Source: Oribacterium sp. UBA4274
Lineage (GTDB): Bacteria; Bacillota; Clostridia; Lachnospirales; Lachnospiraceae
Assembly (NCBI GenBank): GCA_002396005.1
Contig: DGVW01000112.1
Location: 1-34,370, forward strand
Direction: 5' to 3'
Length of the DNA stretch: 34,370 nt
Under the pieces are notes generated by a model. It saw nothing but the letters and a program-made list of their open reading frames with translations. It made no database searches and had not been told where the DNA came from. The translations under genes were made by a program, and so were the position numbers. Below, in pieces: positions 8,324-15,949 of the stretch. Position 1 is the stretch's first letter. Each line of letters opens with the position of its first letter.

Positions 8324-8351
8324 ATAGCCGGAATCAGATGGTTTCGGCTAT
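8324..8351. other. Hairpin without T-run
   Basis: A 10-bp stem with one G-U pair (ATAGCCGGAA at 8324-8333 with TTTCGGCTAT at 8342-8351), about 100 bases after the SPFH stop. Neither strand shows a following T-run. It may end or protect the SPFH mRNA. The rest of 8219-8323 shows nothing clear. Confidence 0.45.
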
Positions 8352-8380
8352 TAAAAAACCCCATCACAATCGTGATGGGG
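8352..8380 (-). terminator. Intrinsic terminator of tRNA-Arg
   Basis: Read on the minus strand, a 9-bp stem CCCCATCAC / GTGATGGGG (8372-8380 with 8359-8367) is followed by TTTTTT (8353-8358), six bases past the tRNA 3' end. Confidence 0.9.
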
Positions 8381-8385
8381 TATTA

Positions 8386-8458
8386 TGTTCCTAGACGGAC
8401 TCGAACCGTCACTACAGGCGTCGGAGGCCTGCGCTCTATCCTGTTAAGCTATAGAAAC
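8386..8458 (-). tRNA. tRNA-Arg(CCG)
   Basis: On the minus strand the 73-base cloverleaf is complete. The acceptor stem is GTTTCTA/TAGGAAC with discriminator A. The D arm contains AACAGGAT. The anticodon stem CAGGC/GCCTG holds the loop CTCCGAC with anticodon CCG at 8422-8424. The variable region has four bases, and the T arm is GACGG-TTCGAGT-CCGTC. CCA is not encoded. It reads CGG arginine codons. The gene is a single tRNA with its own promoter and terminator, not part of a cluster. Confidence 0.96.
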
Positions 8459-8484
8459 AGTATCATCATTAATGAAACTCCACT

Positions 8485-8513
8485 ATTATAAAGCATTTGA
8501 AATAAAAAAACAA
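8485..8513 (-). promoter_or_regulatory. Promoter for tRNA-Arg
   Basis: On the minus strand TTGTTT (8508-8513), 17-base spacer, TATAAT (8485-8490), about 27 bases before the tRNA 5' end. Confidence 0.75.
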
Positions 8514-8584
8514 GTTTGCATATTAAGTGAGAAAAACATAATAGATGTGTGGTTTGAAAATGATATTTTTCTATATTTGCAATA

Positions 8585-8613
8585 TTGAAATAAATTTTCA
8601 CTCATGATATCAT
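8585..8613 (+). promoter_or_regulatory. Promoter for RpiR-family regulator
   Basis: TTGAAA (8585-8590), 17-base spacer, TATCAT (8608-8613). Confidence 0.65.
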
Positions 8614-8667
8614 TACTGTGAGAGGACATTTTTTAGTAGTTTACGTTCTTTTTGAGAGGAGAAAGTA

Positions 8668-9525
8668 ATGCAGGAGGATTATTTAACCAAAATACGTTCA
8701 GCATATAATCAGTTCACCAAGGCAGAAAAAAAGGTTGCAGATTATATATTAAATAATTCAAGAGAAGTTTTGTTTATGTCTATTTCTGATCTTGCAGAAG
8801 CCTGTGATGTAGGTGATACATCCGTATTCCGGTTCTGTAAGACAATGAACGTTAAAGGTTATCAGGAATTTAAGATGCTTTTATCATTGTCCATGCGTGA
8901 GAATGAAACTGCAGTTTCTGAAGATGAAAAAACAACAACATTAGAAGATGATATAGAAAAGCTGGCAAAAAAAGTTTATGAGGATAATTTGTCGGCTATA
9001 AAGGAAACATATTCCCTTCTGGATTGTAAAAAGATGGCTGAAGCTTTGGATGTTCTTACTGATGCAAAGCGCATAGTGTTCTTTGGAGTCGGAACCTCCA
9101 TGCTTACCGCTATGAAGGCAATGAATAAGTTCATGCGTATTGAGCCGAAAGTTGTATGTAATATGGATGCTCATATGCAGTTGATAACCGCATCAACGTT
9201 GACAGAAGATGATGTTGCATTTATCTTTTCTTATTCGGGCTCGACAAAGGATACGGTAGAGATTGCCAAGTTTGCAAAGCAGGCAAAAGCCAAGATTATA
9301 GTTATCACAAGATTCATCAAGTCTCAGCTTACTCAGTATGCAGACATCCTGTTGCTTAGCGGAGCTAATGAAGGAACCTTACAGAATGGATCAACCTCTG
9401 CGGAGATATCTCAGTTGTTCCTTGTTGATATCATATACAGTGAGTATTATCGCAGACACTTTAAGAGATGTAAGCCGACCTGGGATACCACAACGGAATC
9501 CATACATGATAAAAACTATACCTAG
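8668..9525 (+). CDS. MurR/RpiR-family transcriptional regulator
   Basis: A 285-residue cytoplasmic regulator. Residues ~1-77 form the RpiR-type helix-turn-helix (FTKAEKKVADYIL, then ISDLAEACDVGDTSVFRFC as the recognition region). Residues ~125-265 form a SIS domain (VFFGVGTS, FSYSGSTKDTVEIAK), which in this family binds phosphosugars and tunes DNA binding. No sugar-phosphate, amino-sugar or transport gene is next to it, so its target cannot be inferred from context. It is flanked by its own promoter and a terminator and appears monocistronic. The RBS GAGAGGAG lies just upstream of the ATG. Family assignment is firm; ligand and regulon are unknown. Confidence 0.93.
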   Translation: MQEDYLTKIRSAYNQFTKAEKKVADYILNNSREVLFMSISDLAEACDVGDTSVFRFCKTMNVKGYQEFKMLLSLSMRENETAVSEDEKTTTLEDDIEKLAKKVYEDNLSAIKETYSLLDCKKMAEALDVLTDAKRIVFFGVGTSMLTAMKAMNKFMRIEPKVVCNMDAHMQLITASTLTEDDVAFIFSYSGSTKDTVEIAKFAKQAKAKIIVITRFIKSQLTQYADILLLSGANEGTLQNGSTSAEISQLFLVDIIYSEYYRRHFKRCKPTWDTTTESIHDKNYT

Positions 9526-9579
9526 TCATGTATAAAAAGGACATGTAAATTCAAAACAAGTCAAGTATCAATTTGAAAT

Positions 9580-9613
9580 AAAAAAATGCCCTTTGAAAAG
9601 CAAGGGCATTTTC
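9580..9613. terminator. Bidirectional terminator between RpiR gene and uvrB
   Basis: The stem ATGCCCTT / AAGGGCAT (9586-9593 with 9602-9609) is flanked by an A-run on the left and TTTTCTT on the right, so it can terminate both converging genes. The stretch 9614-9729 shows no other feature. Confidence 0.85.
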
Positions 9614-9729
9614 TTATTGATAAAACATAAAAGATTGGATATATAAGCAAATTGACATACTAGCTTCTCGTAGAAAGATTTCCGCTCGGAGTTCAAAAAG
9701 CCATAAAAATATATGTCGGTTTACAAACA

Positions 9730-11721
9730 CTATTCCTTTTCCTGACTTTTTCTGATCATCTCGATGCGGTCTCTATACTTTGCCGCATCTTCAAAGTTAA
9801 GCTCTGCTGCGGCAGCGCGCATCTTCTTGGTGAGCTCTCTGATAAGCTTGCCAAGCTCCTGATGTGACATGGATTCGATATCTTTCTTTATGCCATGTTC
9901 ATCATCGGTATCTGCAGCCTTGGAGATTGCGATGAGATCCGCCACAGCCTTATGGATGGTCGTAGGAGTGATATTATGCTCCTTGTTATATTCCATCTGA
10001 ACCTTACGCCTGCGGACAGTTTCATCTATGGTACGCTTCATTGAGTCAGTGACATTATCCGCGTACATGATGACGTGTCCCTCGGCATTTCTGGCAGCTC
10101 GGCCAACCGTCTGAATGAGTGAAGTTTCTGAACGAAGAAATCCCTCCTTATCTGCATCGAGTATAGCTACCAAAGCTACCTCGGGAATATCCAGTCCCTC
10201 TCTCAGAAGATTGATTCCTACCAGAACATCAAACTTATCAAGACGCATGTCTCTTATGATAGATGCGCGTTCCAGCGTATCAATGTCAGAGTGCAGGTAC
10301 TTTACACGGATTTCTGCATCCTTCAGATACTTGGTCAGATCCTCAGCCATACGTTTGGTTAGTGTTGTAACCAGAATCTTGTGTTTAGCCGCAGTTTCCT
10401 TATGAATCTGAGCAATGAGATCATCAATCTGTCCCTTAGTAGGACGAATGTCTATCTCCGGGTCCAGAAGTCCTGTTGGACGTATGATCTGTTCAGCTCT
10501 CAGAAGCTCATGCTCACCCTCATAATCTCCCGGCGTTGCTGAAACAAAAAGCATCTGATCGACCTTCTGTTCGAATTCGGAAAAATTGAGCGGACGGTTA
10601 TCAAGAGCAGAAGGGAGTCTGAAACCGAAATCAACAAGAGTTGTTTTACGGGACAGATTACCGTTATACATACCTCTGATCTGAGGAAGAGTTACATGGG
10701 ACTCATCTACGATGATGAGGTAATCATCCGGGAAGTAATCCATAAGAGTATATGGAGGTTCACCGGCCTCGGCAAAGTTCAGATGCCTCGTGTAGTTTTC
10801 TATACCGGAGCAGAAGCCGGTTTCCTTCAGCATCTCAACGTCATAGTTTGTTCTTTCGGAGATACGCTGAGCTTCGATGAGTTTGTCATTATCCTTAAAG
10901 TACTGTACACGTTCTTCAAGCTCGCTCAAGATGTTAGCACAGGCAAGATTAAGCTTTTCCTGAGGGATGACATAAGGGCTTGCCGGGAATATCATAATAT
11001 GTTCCATGGTGGCAGTAGACTTTCCTGTCAGAGCATTGATGCGGGTGATACGATCTACTTCATCACCGAAAAACTCGACTCTGTAGGCTTCCTCGCCTTC
11101 ACTGGCAGGAAAAACATCAACTACATCGCCCATAACTCTGAAGGTGCCACGCTTAAAGTCTATATCATTACGATTGTACTGAATATCTATAAGCTGTCGT
11201 ATAAACTGATCCCTGTCCTTCTGCATGCCCGGTCTTAGGGATATCGCCATGTTTAAGTATTCTGTAGGCGCACCGAGACCATAGATACAGGATACAGAAG
11301 ATACTACTATTACATCATCTCGTTCTGCAAGGGATGCCATGGCAGAGTTTCTCAGTTTATCGATTTCATCGTTGATGTCAGAATCCTTCTCTATATAAGT
11401 ATCTGTACTTGGTACATATGCTTCCGGCTGATAATAGTCATAATAGGAAACAAAATACTCTACGGCATTTTCCGGAAAAAACTCCTTCATCTCAGAGTAT
11501 AGCTGTGCAGCAAGAGTTTTGTTATGTGAGATGATAAGAGTCGGTTTTTTGACGGCCTGTATGACATTGGCCATTGTAAATGTCTTACCGGAGCCTGTGA
11601 CTCCGAGAAGAGTCTCAAACTGATTGCCTTCTTTGAAACCCGAGACCAGAAGGTCAATGGCCTGAGGCTGATCTCCGGTAGGTGCATAATCAGAATGTAA
11701 TTTAAATTCATGATGTTCCAT
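9730..11721 (-). CDS. uvrB: Excinuclease ABC subunit B
   Basis: The damage-verifying helicase-like subunit of nucleotide excision repair, acting with UvrA and UvrC. The 663-residue length is typical. Walker A GVTGSGKT is at residues 40-47, and the DNA-clamping beta-hairpin YYDYYQPEAYVP at 93-104. The DESH box (IIVDESHVTLPQ) and the helicase motif QTVGRAARN are present. The UVR domain that contacts UvrC lies in the last ~40 residues (LNFEDAAKYRDRIE). The start has GAGGA about 8 bases upstream. uvrA is not in the window, although the two are neighbours in many Firmicutes. Identification is secure. Confidence 0.98.
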   Translation of the reverse strand: MEHHEFKLHSDYAPTGDQPQAIDLLVSGFKEGNQFETLLGVTGSGKTFTMANVIQAVKKPTLIISHNKTLAAQLYSEMKEFFPENAVEYFVSYYDYYQPEAYVPSTDTYIEKDSDINDEIDKLRNSAMASLAERDDVIVVSSVSCIYGLGAPTEYLNMAISLRPGMQKDRDQFIRQLIDIQYNRNDIDFKRGTFRVMGDVVDVFPASEGEEAYRVEFFGDEVDRITRINALTGKSTATMEHIMIFPASPYVIPQEKLNLACANILSELEERVQYFKDNDKLIEAQRISERTNYDVEMLKETGFCSGIENYTRHLNFAEAGEPPYTLMDYFPDDYLIIVDESHVTLPQIRGMYNGNLSRKTTLVDFGFRLPSALDNRPLNFSEFEQKVDQMLFVSATPGDYEGEHELLRAEQIIRPTGLLDPEIDIRPTKGQIDDLIAQIHKETAAKHKILVTTLTKRMAEDLTKYLKDAEIRVKYLHSDIDTLERASIIRDMRLDKFDVLVGINLLREGLDIPEVALVAILDADKEGFLRSETSLIQTVGRAARNAEGHVIMYADNVTDSMKRTIDETVRRRKVQMEYNKEHNITPTTIHKAVADLIAISKAADTDDEHGIKKDIESMSHQELGKLIRELTKKMRAAAAELNFEDAAKYRDRIEMIRKSQEKE

Positions 11722-11764
11722 AAATATATCCTCAGTATGTAAATAAACTAATCAATCAGAGAAA

Positions 11765-11793
11765 ATTATATCATATATGAATACACATGCATC
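11765..11793 (-). promoter_or_regulatory. Possible uvrB promoter
   Basis: On the minus strand a perfect -10 TATAAT (11765-11770) lies about 45 bases before the start codon. The -35 position (GATGCA, 11788-11793) is weak. No clear LexA/SOS box of the GAAC-N4-GTTC type was seen. Confidence 0.4.
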
Positions 11794-11831
11794 CTATTAC
11801 AAAAGTGATATCAGTCATATCGTAAATATAT

Positions 11832-11862
11832 TTGTACTATCGGAATAGAATTGTAATATAAT
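11832..11862 (+). promoter_or_regulatory. Possible leuB promoter
   Basis: TTGTAC (11832-11837), 19-base spacer and TATAAT (11857-11862). It leaves a leader of about 100 bases, in which I see no T-box consensus. Confidence 0.5.
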
Positions 11863-11972
11863 ATATAACAGAGTTATGGCTATGGTAGGGCTTATCTGGT
11901 CATAGGTATTGGGATATTACATATTTTTCGTGATATTAAGCGGAAAAAATTTAAAAAAGGAAGGAACTGTAG

Positions 11973-13067
11973 ATGAATTTTAAAATCACAACTATTCCGG
12001 GAGATGGAATAGGACCTGAAATTGTTGCGGAGGCCAGAAAAGTACTTGAGAGAGTAGGTGAAGTTTACGGACATGAGTTTGCTTTTGAAGAAGTGCTCAT
12101 GGGAGGCTGCTCTATTGATGCTTACGGAGAGCCACTCACCGATGAAACTATTGAAAAGTGCAAAGCTGCCGATGCGGTCCTGATGGGTTCCATAGGTGGA
12201 AAGGTCGGTCAATCCAGTTGGTATGAGCTACCGCCGGAGAAACGTCCTGAAGCCGGATTATTGAAGCTTAGAAAGTCCCTTGGTCTTTTCTGTAACCTGA
12301 GACCTGCAAAGCTTTACCCTGAACTTAAGAAAGCATGTCCGCTTAAAGAGGATATTGCTGAACAGGGATTCGATGTAATGATGGTAAGAGAACTTACAGG
12401 CGGACTCTATTTTGGATATCGTAAAACAGAGACAGTTGATGGTGAGGAAGTGGCTACGGATACATTGACATATCGGGAATCAGAGATAAGACGCATCGCA
12501 AAGAAGGCTTTTGAGATAGCTGAAAAGCGTAACAGGAAAGTCACTTCGGTAGACAAGGCCAATGTACTTGATTCTTCAAGACTGTGGAGGAAAATTTTTG
12601 CAGAAGAAGCCAAAGCTTATGAGAATGTAACTCTTGAAAATGCTTTGGTTGATTCAACGGCTATGCAGCTTATACGTAATCCGGGACAATTTGATGTAGT
12701 AGCTACAGAGAACATGTTCGGAGATATTCTGTCAGATGAAATGGCGGAAATTGCAGGTTCTCTCGGAATGCTTCCTTCGGCATCACTTCGTGAGGATAGT
12801 TTCGGTCTTTATGAGCCATCCGGAGGATCGGCTCCTGATATTGCAGGTCAGAACATCGCCAATCCTCTTGCAACGATCCTTAGTGCAGCTATGCTGCTGA
12901 GATATTCCTTCAATTTAGGAAAGGAAGCGGATGCGATTGAAAATGCTGTTTCAGAGGTTCTTGCACAGGGGTTCCGTACAGGAGATATCATGGATAAGGA
13001 AGAAAAGGGACTTACATTGCTGCATACCGATGAAATGGGTGACAAGATAGCTGAGCTTATTAAGTGA
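11973..13067 (+). CDS. leuB: 3-Isopropylmalate dehydrogenase
   Basis: Oxidises and decarboxylates 3-isopropylmalate with NAD+ in leucine biosynthesis. The 364-residue protein has the N-terminal ITTIPGDGIGPEIV, the substrate segment YRESEIRRIA, VDKANVL with the catalytic Lys/Asp region, and the family signature NMFGDILSDEMAEIAGSLG. The NAD-binding loop reads EPSGGSAPDIAG, where many homologues have EPxHGSAPDIAG. I recall the Gly form in other anaerobes, so it is probably functional. leuA, leuC and leuD are not in the window, so the gene is separated from the rest of the pathway. The RBS AAGGAAGGA precedes the ATG. Confidence 0.96.
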   Translation: MNFKITTIPGDGIGPEIVAEARKVLERVGEVYGHEFAFEEVLMGGCSIDAYGEPLTDETIEKCKAADAVLMGSIGGKVGQSSWYELPPEKRPEAGLLKLRKSLGLFCNLRPAKLYPELKKACPLKEDIAEQGFDVMMVRELTGGLYFGYRKTETVDGEEVATDTLTYRESEIRRIAKKAFEIAEKRNRKVTSVDKANVLDSSRLWRKIFAEEAKAYENVTLENALVDSTAMQLIRNPGQFDVVATENMFGDILSDEMAEIAGSLGMLPSASLREDSFGLYEPSGGSAPDIAGQNIANPLATILSAAMLLRYSFNLGKEADAIENAVSEVLAQGFRTGDIMDKEEKGLTLLHTDEMGDKIAELIK

Positions 13068-13264
13068 TATACCGGGATGGCATTTATATATTCTGCATAT
13101 GCTTCGTTAAATATGTATCAAATATAATACATAAAAATATTTTATATATGTGATAAAGCCTGTTGGTGCTATAGTATGGACATATCCAAAACATACAGTA
13201 AAGAATTTCAGATATAACAATCGGTTATGTCTGATCTCAATAATTTGTAAAAGGAGAAAAAGAA

Positions 13265-14347
13265 ATGGGCAGAGTTTATAATTTCAGTGCAGGACCGGCG
13301 GTATTACCGGAAGAGGTTCTTAAAACTGCTGCGGCAGAGATGCTTGATTATCATGGATGTGGGATGTCGGTTATGGAGATGTCACATAGATCCAAGGATT
13401 TCCAAAATATAATTGATACAGCAGAGGCTGATTTCAGAGAGCTTCTCGGAGTTCCTGACAATTACAGAGTTCTCTTTCTCCAGGGTGGCGGTAATACACA
13501 GTTTGCCATGGTTCCTATGAACCTTATGAAAAACAAGGTTGCTGATTATATCCTCACAGGACAGTGGGCCAAGAAGGCAGCCAAGGAAGCTGAGCTGTAT
13601 GGCAAGGTCAATATCATTGCAAGTTCAGCGGACAAGACATTTTCATATATACCTGATCTCTCAGATTTAAAAATCAGTGATGATGCGGATTATGTTTACA
13701 TTTGCCAGAACAATACCATCTACGGAACAAAGTTTACTGAGCTTCCGGACACAAAGGGCAAACCACTTGTTTCTGACGTTTCATCCATGTTCTTAAGTGA
13801 GCCTATGGATGTAACAAAGTACGGTGTTCTCTGGGGCGGTGTTCAGAAAAATGTTGGACCTGCAGGAGTTACTATAGTAGTTATCCGTGATGATCTTGTA
13901 ACTGAAGATGTATTACCGGGCACACCAACGATGCTCAGATACAAGACACATGTAGATAACAAGTCACTCTACAATACACCGCCATGCTACAACATATACA
14001 TTTGCGGACTGGTGTTCAAGTGGCTGAAGGAGATGGGCGGTCTATCAGTTATGAAACAGCGTAACGAAGAAAAGGCCAAGATCCTTTATGATTTCCTGGA
14101 TAACTCTACAATGTTCAAGGGTACGGTTGCACCTAAGGATCGTTCACTTATGAATGTTCCTTTTGTTACAGGTGATGAGGAAATCGACAAGAAGTTTATC
14201 GCAGAAGCAGCTGCTGCAGGCTTCAAAAACCTGAAGGGACACAGAACCGTGGGCGGAATGAGAGCATCTATTTACAATGCCATGCCGAAGGAAGGCGTTG
14301 TAAAGCTTGTCGAGTTTATGGACAATTTTGAGAAAAACAATAAGTGA
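13265..14347 (+). CDS. serC: Phosphoserine aminotransferase
   Basis: A PLP enzyme converting 3-phosphohydroxypyruvate and glutamate to O-phosphoserine. The 360-residue protein begins with the family hallmark VYNFSAGPAVLPEEVL. It carries FLQGGGNTQFAMVP for substrate and PLP phosphate contacts. WGGVQKNVGPAG has the Schiff-base lysine at 195, and HRTVGGMRASIYNA contains the C-terminal Arg region. AAAAGGAG lies about 8 bases before the ATG. A TATAGT at 13170-13175 could be a -10, but the -35 is poor. serA follows 110 bases downstream without a terminator, so the two are probably one transcript. Confidence 0.97.
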   Translation: MGRVYNFSAGPAVLPEEVLKTAAAEMLDYHGCGMSVMEMSHRSKDFQNIIDTAEADFRELLGVPDNYRVLFLQGGGNTQFAMVPMNLMKNKVADYILTGQWAKKAAKEAELYGKVNIIASSADKTFSYIPDLSDLKISDDADYVYICQNNTIYGTKFTELPDTKGKPLVSDVSSMFLSEPMDVTKYGVLWGGVQKNVGPAGVTIVVIRDDLVTEDVLPGTPTMLRYKTHVDNKSLYNTPPCYNIYICGLVFKWLKEMGGLSVMKQRNEEKAKILYDFLDNSTMFKGTVAPKDRSLMNVPFVTGDEEIDKKFIAEAAAAGFKNLKGHRTVGGMRASIYNAMPKEGVVKLVEFMDNFEKNNK

Positions 14348-14377
14348 TAGTCAGAGAACAATAGTTAATACCTGTAG

Positions 14378-14457
14378 AAGGAGGTTGCGGATGCCGTGCT
14401 TTGCAGTTTAGGGGTAACTTCAGAGTATTATGGGGATGCAGGCATCCGTTAATATAA
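14378..14457 (+). promoter_or_regulatory. serA leader: distant Shine-Dalgarno plus hairpin
   Basis: A perfect AAGGAGGT (14378-14385) lies 73 bases before the serA ATG, and no Shine-Dalgarno is found close to that ATG. Between them CGGATGCC (14388-14395) is perfectly complementary to GGCATCCG (14441-14448), with three more pairs possible after a bulge. Closing this stem leaves only about 10-12 unpaired bases between the Shine-Dalgarno and serA. An ATG inside the stem opens a 6-codon frame (MPCFAV, 14391-14411), so the site could instead drive a leader peptide. Confidence 0.6.
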
Positions 14458-15627
14458 ATGAAGAATCGTGAAATTTTTTGCTTAAATAATATCAGCAGAG
14501 TAGGTACAACCAAGTTCCGTAAGGGATATACACTGGTAGATTCAATTGATGGTGCAGCAGGAGTTCTGGTTCGTTCCGCAGATATGAAGGAGATGGATTT
14601 TCCTGCAACTCTTCGTGCAATCGGCAGAGCAGGTGCGGGAGTTAACAATATTCCACTTGAGAAGTGTGCAGAGCATGGCATCGTGGTTTTCAATACACCG
14701 GGTGCCAATGCCAATGCCGTAAAGGAGCTGGTTATCGCAGGCCTCATGCTGGCAAGCAGAGACGTTATCGGCGGCGCAGATTGGATTAAGGATAATGCTT
14801 CCGATCCTGATATAAAGAAAACAGCCGAAAAAGCCAAGAAGAACTTTGCAGGTACTGAAATCAAGGGTAAAAAGCTTGGAGTTATCGGTCTCGGTGCCAT
14901 AGGTGTTCTTGTTGCCAATGCAGCAGTTAATCTGGGTATGGATGTATATGGCTACGATCCGTATCTTTCTGTTAGTTCCGCATGGAATCTGAGCCGTAAT
15001 GTTCATCATGCAGCAGTAGTTGATGAAATATATGAGAAGTGCGATTATATCACTATTCACGTACCGGCTGTGGATTCTACAAAGGGTATGATCAATGCTG
15101 ATTCTATCAGCAGGATGAAGGACGGGGTACATATCCTTAATTTTGCCCGTGATGTTCTTGTAAATGATGATGACATGGAAAAGGCATTGAACAGTGGTAA
15201 GGTAAAGACCTATGTGACGGATTTCCCGAACGAAAAGACTGTTAATATGCATGGAGCGGTAGTACTTCCTCACCTGGGAGCGTCCACAGAAGAAGCTGAG
15301 GACAACTGTGCAGTTATGGCGGTGGAAGAGGTTCAGGATTATCTTGATAACGGTAATATTCACCATTCTGTTAATTTCCCTGATACTGATATGGGAATCT
15401 GTCAGAGTGGCGGACGTATAGCTATCCTTCACAGGAATATACCTAATATGCTTGGACAGATCACTAAAGCCCTTGGTGATGCAGATATCAACATCGATGG
15501 CCTCCAGAATAAATCGAAGGGCAACTATGCCTACACACTTATGGATATTGACAAACATCTTACAGAGGATGGTATGGAGAATCTCGGTAAGATAGATGGC
15601 ATATTGAGAGTTCGCAAAGTTAAGTAA
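14458..15627 (+). CDS. serA: D-3-phosphoglycerate dehydrogenase
   Basis: Oxidises 3-phosphoglycerate to 3-phosphohydroxypyruvate, the entry step of serine synthesis; SerC uses the product. The 389-residue protein has the substrate segment IGRAGAGVNNIPL, an NAD-binding GLGAIG at 144-149, Arg231 (NFARD) and His272 (LPHLGAST) of the catalytic set. A C-terminal ACT domain (from ~residue 321, ILHRNIPNMLGQITKAL) is a likely site for serine feedback. The intervening domain of the long SerA type is absent. An in-frame stop lies directly before this ATG, so the start is fixed, yet no nearby ribosome-binding site exists (see the leader entry). A strong terminator follows. Confidence 0.95.
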   Translation: MKNREIFCLNNISRVGTTKFRKGYTLVDSIDGAAGVLVRSADMKEMDFPATLRAIGRAGAGVNNIPLEKCAEHGIVVFNTPGANANAVKELVIAGLMLASRDVIGGADWIKDNASDPDIKKTAEKAKKNFAGTEIKGKKLGVIGLGAIGVLVANAAVNLGMDVYGYDPYLSVSSAWNLSRNVHHAAVVDEIYEKCDYITIHVPAVDSTKGMINADSISRMKDGVHILNFARDVLVNDDDMEKALNSGKVKTYVTDFPNEKTVNMHGAVVLPHLGASTEEAEDNCAVMAVEEVQDYLDNGNIHHSVNFPDTDMGICQSGGRIAILHRNIPNMLGQITKALGDADINIDGLQNKSKGNYAYTLMDIDKHLTEDGMENLGKIDGILRVRKVK

Positions 15628-15639
15628 AGAATTGTTTAT

Positions 15640-15699
15640 AAACCGTATCGCTATAAAGAGCTTAAATTGCTCCAAAAGAGATACGGTTTTTCTTTTTTT
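15640..15699 (+). terminator. Intrinsic terminator after serA
   Basis: AAACCGTATC (15640-15649) pairs with GATACGGTTT (15680-15689), followed by a long T-rich tail. The 30-base loop holds a smaller GAGC-type hairpin. Confidence 0.88.
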
Positions 15700-15731
15700 A
15701 TTGAATTTAAAGAAATTTTTTTATTTTATTA

Positions 15732-15761
15732 TTGCTAAAACTTATATCCAATAAGTATAAT
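15732..15761 (+). promoter_or_regulatory. Promoter for hppA
   Basis: TTGCTA (15732-15737), 18-base spacer, TATAAT (15756-15761). The predicted transcript starts near 15768, at the edge of a hairpin. Confidence 0.65.
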
Positions 15762-15769
15762 TAAAGAAG

Positions 15770-15804
15770 AATCTTGGCGAAATCAACAAATATTCGCCAA
15801 GATT
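15770..15804 (+). promoter_or_regulatory. 12-bp hairpin at the hppA mRNA 5' end
   Basis: AATCTTGGCGAA (15770-15781) and TTCGCCAAGATT (15793-15804) are perfectly complementary across an 11-base loop. Only TT follows beyond the stem, so termination would be weak. Its place at the 5' end suggests mRNA protection, attenuation or an operator. Confidence 0.55.
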
Positions 15805-15821
15805 TTGTTAGTTATGACTGA

Positions 15822-15835
15822 CTAAACCGGTTTAG
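15822..15835. promoter_or_regulatory. CTAAACCGGTTTAG palindrome
   Basis: A perfect 14-base palindrome in the hppA leader, shaped like a dimeric-repressor operator. No regulator is identified. The rest of 15836-15935 shows nothing I can name. Confidence 0.4.
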
Positions 15836-15949
15836 ATGTATTACTTTTATCAAACAAGACCGGATGTCAGCTATCTAATACCAATTAATCTGCTTTTCTG
15901 ATATCAGACATTCAGATATACAGGAAGGCACAAAAGGGGGAGGTCAAAT

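Noticed and set aside
10696..11238. A 180-codon plus-strand frame inside uvrB
   Set aside because: It is antisense to conserved UvrB coding sequence and has no recognisable domain or start signal.
14542..15675. A 377-codon open frame on the minus strand opposite serA
   Set aside because: It lies wholly antisense to a secure serA, has no family likeness or convincing RBS, and crosses the serA terminator. It is a by-product of serA codon usage.
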